The translations under genes and the position numbers were made by a program. Source: Sphingomonas sp. OK281 (GTDB taxonomy: Bacteria > Pseudomonadota > Alphaproteobacteria > Sphingomonadales > Sphingomonadaceae). Taken from it: 64,000 nucleotides of DNA. Below, in pieces: positions 62,352 through 64,000 of this stretch. A model generated the notes under the pieces. The model did no database searches. It was not told the origin of the DNA and saw only the letters and a list, made by a program, of their open reading frames with translations. The DNA lies in NCBI RefSeq assembly GCF_900115295.1, contig NZ_FOVZ01000004.1, forward strand, positions 1 to 64,000, given 5' to 3'. Every line of letters starts with the position of its first letter. The stretch's first letter is position 1.

Positions 62352-63125
62352 ATGGTGAAGACGCCGGCAGAGCTGGCACTGATGCGCGTATCGGGCGCCT
62401 TGCTGGCGTCGGTGTTCGAGATGCTTGACGAGCAGGAGCTGGCGGGGCTGTCGACGTTGCAGGTCAACGACATGGTCGATCGCTACATTACCGAAGACCT
62501 CGCCGCCCGGCCCGCGAGCAAGGGGCAATATGGCTTCGAATACGTCCTGAACAGCTCGATCAACCACGTCGTCTGCCACGGAGTACCCAACGCTCGCGAC
62601 GTCATCCGCAACGGCGACATCGTCAATCTGGACATCACGCTGGAAAAGAACGGCTTCATCGCCGATTCGAGCAAGACGTATATGGTAGGCACCGTTCCGC
62701 CCGCTGCGAAGCGCCTCGTGCGGGTCGCGCAGGAGGCGGTGTGGCAGGGTATCCGGCAGGTCCGGGCGGGCGCGCATCTCGGCGATATCGGCTTCGCGAT
62801 CGAGCGCCACGCAAAGAAGCACGGCTATGCGGTGGTACGCGACTATTGCGGGCACGGCATCGGTCGGGAGATGCACGAGGAGCCGCAGGTGCTCAATTTC
62901 GGGCGCGCGGGGACCGGCATGACGCTGCGCGAGGGGATGGTGTTCACGATCGAGCCGATGATCAACCAAGGGACGCGCAAGGTGTCGACCGAGGATGACG
63001 GGTGGACGGTGGTCACCGACGACGGCAAGCTTTCGGCGCAGTTCGAGCATACGGTGGCAGTGACGCGCGGCGGGGTCGAGGTGCTGACGTTGGGCAGGGA
63101 TGAGCGGGCTCGGGGGTTGGGGTGA
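62352..63125 (+). CDS. map: Type I methionine aminopeptidase
   Basis: Removes the initiator Met from nascent proteins, 257 residues. The metal and catalytic motifs are visible: His76 in NHVVCHGVPN, Asp in IVNLDITLEKNGFIADSS, HGIGREMHEEP, TIEPM and the final QFEHTVAVT. The N-terminus is MVKTPAELALMRVSG, with no zinc-finger extension. It is coupled to the ParD-like gene. Whether it is the only Map of this organism cannot be told from the window. Confidence 0.94.
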   Translation: MVKTPAELALMRVSGALLASVFEMLDEQELAGLSTLQVNDMVDRYITEDLAARPASKGQYGFEYVLNSSINHVVCHGVPNARDVIRNGDIVNLDITLEKNGFIADSSKTYMVGTVPPAAKRLVRVAQEAVWQGIRQVRAGAHLGDIGFAIERHAKKHGYAVVRDYCGHGIGREMHEEPQVLNFGRAGTGMTLREGMVFTIEPMINQGTRKVSTEDDGWTVVTDDGKLSAQFEHTVAVTRGGVEVLTLGRDERARGLG

Positions 63126-63157
63126 CGGGGGAACTCGTGACCGTTCGCATCCCCATT

Positions 63158-63292
63158 CCGTTCGTGCTGAGTAGCGACTGAGTAGGCTCGCAGAGCCGTA
63201 CCGAAGGGGCGTATCGAAGCACAGGTTCCCCGCGCCAACCTGTCCTTCGATACGCCGCTTCGACAAGCTCAGCAGCTACTCAGGACGAACGG
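63158..63292. repeat. Type D inverted repeat
   Basis: CCGTTCGTGCTGAGTAGCGACTGAG... and ...CTCAGCAGCTACTCAGGACGAACGG bracket GTATCGAA and TTCGATAC. It lies between convergent map and nagZ. It is longer than the copy at 39265-39369 because of about 30 extra central bases. Confidence 0.8.
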
Positions 63293-63303
63293 AAGTTCGG
63301 GAG

Positions 63304-64000
63304 TTAAGCGCTGGCGAGTAGCGCGTCTCGCGTAGCGATCAGTTCCGCGAAGTCACCCTTGGACCCGCCGACCGACGCCATCGCCCGATCGAGCCTCGCG
63401 CGCGACGCCTCCGAGATTTCCCCCAGTCGCCCGGCGATCTCGACCATCTCGTCCATCCGCGCCCAGCAATCGAGTACCAGATCACACCCGGCAGCGATCG
63501 CGCCCGCCGCCTTGTCGCTGGCGGTGCCGGACAACGCCTTCATGTCGATGTCGTCGGTCATCAGGAGGCCGTCGAAGCCGATCCGTCGACGGATGATCTC
63601 GTCGATCACGATCGGCGACAGCGTCGCGGGGCGGTCGGCATCCCAGGCGTCGAAGACGATGTGCGACGTCATGCCCATCGGCGCGTGGTTGAGCGTGCGG
63701 AACGGTTCGATGTCGATTTCGAGGTCAGCGTCGGTCGCGGTGACGGTCGGGAGGTGGTGGTGCGTGTCGACCTTGGCGCGGCCGTGGCCGGGCATGTGCT
63801 TGACGACACCGACCACGCCGCCTTCCGCCAGCCCTTCCAGCGTTGCGCGGCCGAGGGCTGCGACGCGCATCGGATCGGAGCCGAACGTGCGTGAGGCGAC
63901 GGCTTCGGTGGTATCGGGCTGCGACACGTCGAGCAGCGGGAGACAGTCGACGGTGATCCCAACCTCGCTGAGCATTACGCCAAGCGCCTGCGCATTCGCT
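63304..64000 (-). CDS. nagZ: Beta-N-acetylhexosaminidase NagZ (partial, 5' end outside window)
   Basis: Glycoside hydrolase family 3 enzyme of peptidoglycan recycling, which removes GlcNAc from anhydromuropeptides in the cytoplasm. The visible 232 residues include LPLLDVSQPDTTEAVASRTFGSDP. The catalytic His-loop is KHMPGHGRAKVDTHHHLP, and the nucleophile Asp is in LLMTDDIDMKALSG. The frame is still open at the window edge, so the N-terminal third is missing. It normally precedes scpA-scpB; here the ParD-like/map pair lies between them on the other strand. Confidence 0.92.
   Translation of the reverse strand, partial: ANAQALGVMLSEVGITVDCLPLLDVSQPDTTEAVASRTFGSDPMRVAALGRATLEGLAEGGVVGVVKHMPGHGRAKVDTHHHLPTVTATDADLEIDIEPFRTLNHAPMGMTSHIVFDAWDADRPATLSPIVIDEIIRRRIGFDGLLMTDDIDMKALSGTASDKAAGAIAAGCDLVLDCWARMDEMVEIAGRLGEISEASRARLDRAMASVGGSKGDFAELIATRDALLASA

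Noticed and set aside
62144..63125. Classical type II toxin-antitoxin module
   Set aside because: The antitoxin-like gene is followed by map, not by a ParE/RelE-type toxin, so a conventional module is not supported.

Overview
The window is GC-rich, densely packed chromosomal DNA from an alphaproteobacterium, almost certainly Sphingomonas or a close relative. Four things point there: a serine palmitoyltransferase of the Sphingomonas type, a skp-fabZ junction with no lpxD/lpxA, a PhyR-NepR-EcfG-PhyP general stress locus, and abundant intergenic palindromes of the kind common in sphingomonads. It reads as core genome; I see no prophage, insertion sequence, CRISPR array or recognisable defence island.

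Layout. 0.4-12.6 kb (minus strand): PilZ protein, rpmE, then the translation/envelope cluster rpsB, tsf, pyrH, frr, uppS, cdsA, dxr, rseP, bamA, skp-like, fabZ, with many ATGA/GTGA/TTGA overlaps. 12.9-18.1 kb: a small membrane protein, pssA-psd (phosphatidylethanolamine synthesis), icd and a CPA2 antiporter. 18.5-26.9 kb (minus): a short pyrimidine-degradation operon rutB-C-D-A, an acyl-CoA ligase and dnaE, which carries an in-frame palindromic repeat. 27.0-30.9 kb: an HdeD-family gene with a perfect EcfG-type promoter, glutathione peroxidase, and lolC/E-lolD-GNAT. 31.5-38.0 kb: tRNA-Ser(CGA), hspQ, rplU-rpmA, a GNAT gene, a divergent TetR/hydrolase pair, obgE and proB. 38.0-47.6 kb: sphingolipid genes (ketosphinganine-reductase-like epimerase, dedicated acyl carrier protein, spt), a hybrid histidine kinase, lptF-lptG, a desaturase, and a GNAT-fold protein that may be the ceramide synthase. 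47.7-54.3 kb (minus): erpA-xth-OMP-small secreted protein, an M23 peptidase, and glnE-bcp. 54.4-58.9 kb: the general stress response locus. 59.0-64.0 kb: tatABC, scpAB, a ParD-like/map pair and the start-proximal part of nagZ is cut by the window end.

How it fits together. Two themes stand out. First, envelope biogenesis without lipid A: the usual lpxD-lpxA genes are absent beside fabZ, while sphingolipid synthesis genes sit next to the LptF/LptG exporter permeases. Second, the general stress response: phyR, ecfG, nepR and a phyP-like phosphatase/kinase are joined by a probable second NepR-like protein (54395-54568), a small membrane protein, an entericidin and a strong candidate small RNA (about 58574-58670). 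That RNA has a perfect GGAAC-N16-CGTT promoter, two C-rich-loop hairpins and an intrinsic terminator. The same perfect promoter lies upstream of the HdeD-family gene 30 kb away.

Small genes, promoters and repeats were found by reading the sequence; no search or folding program was run.
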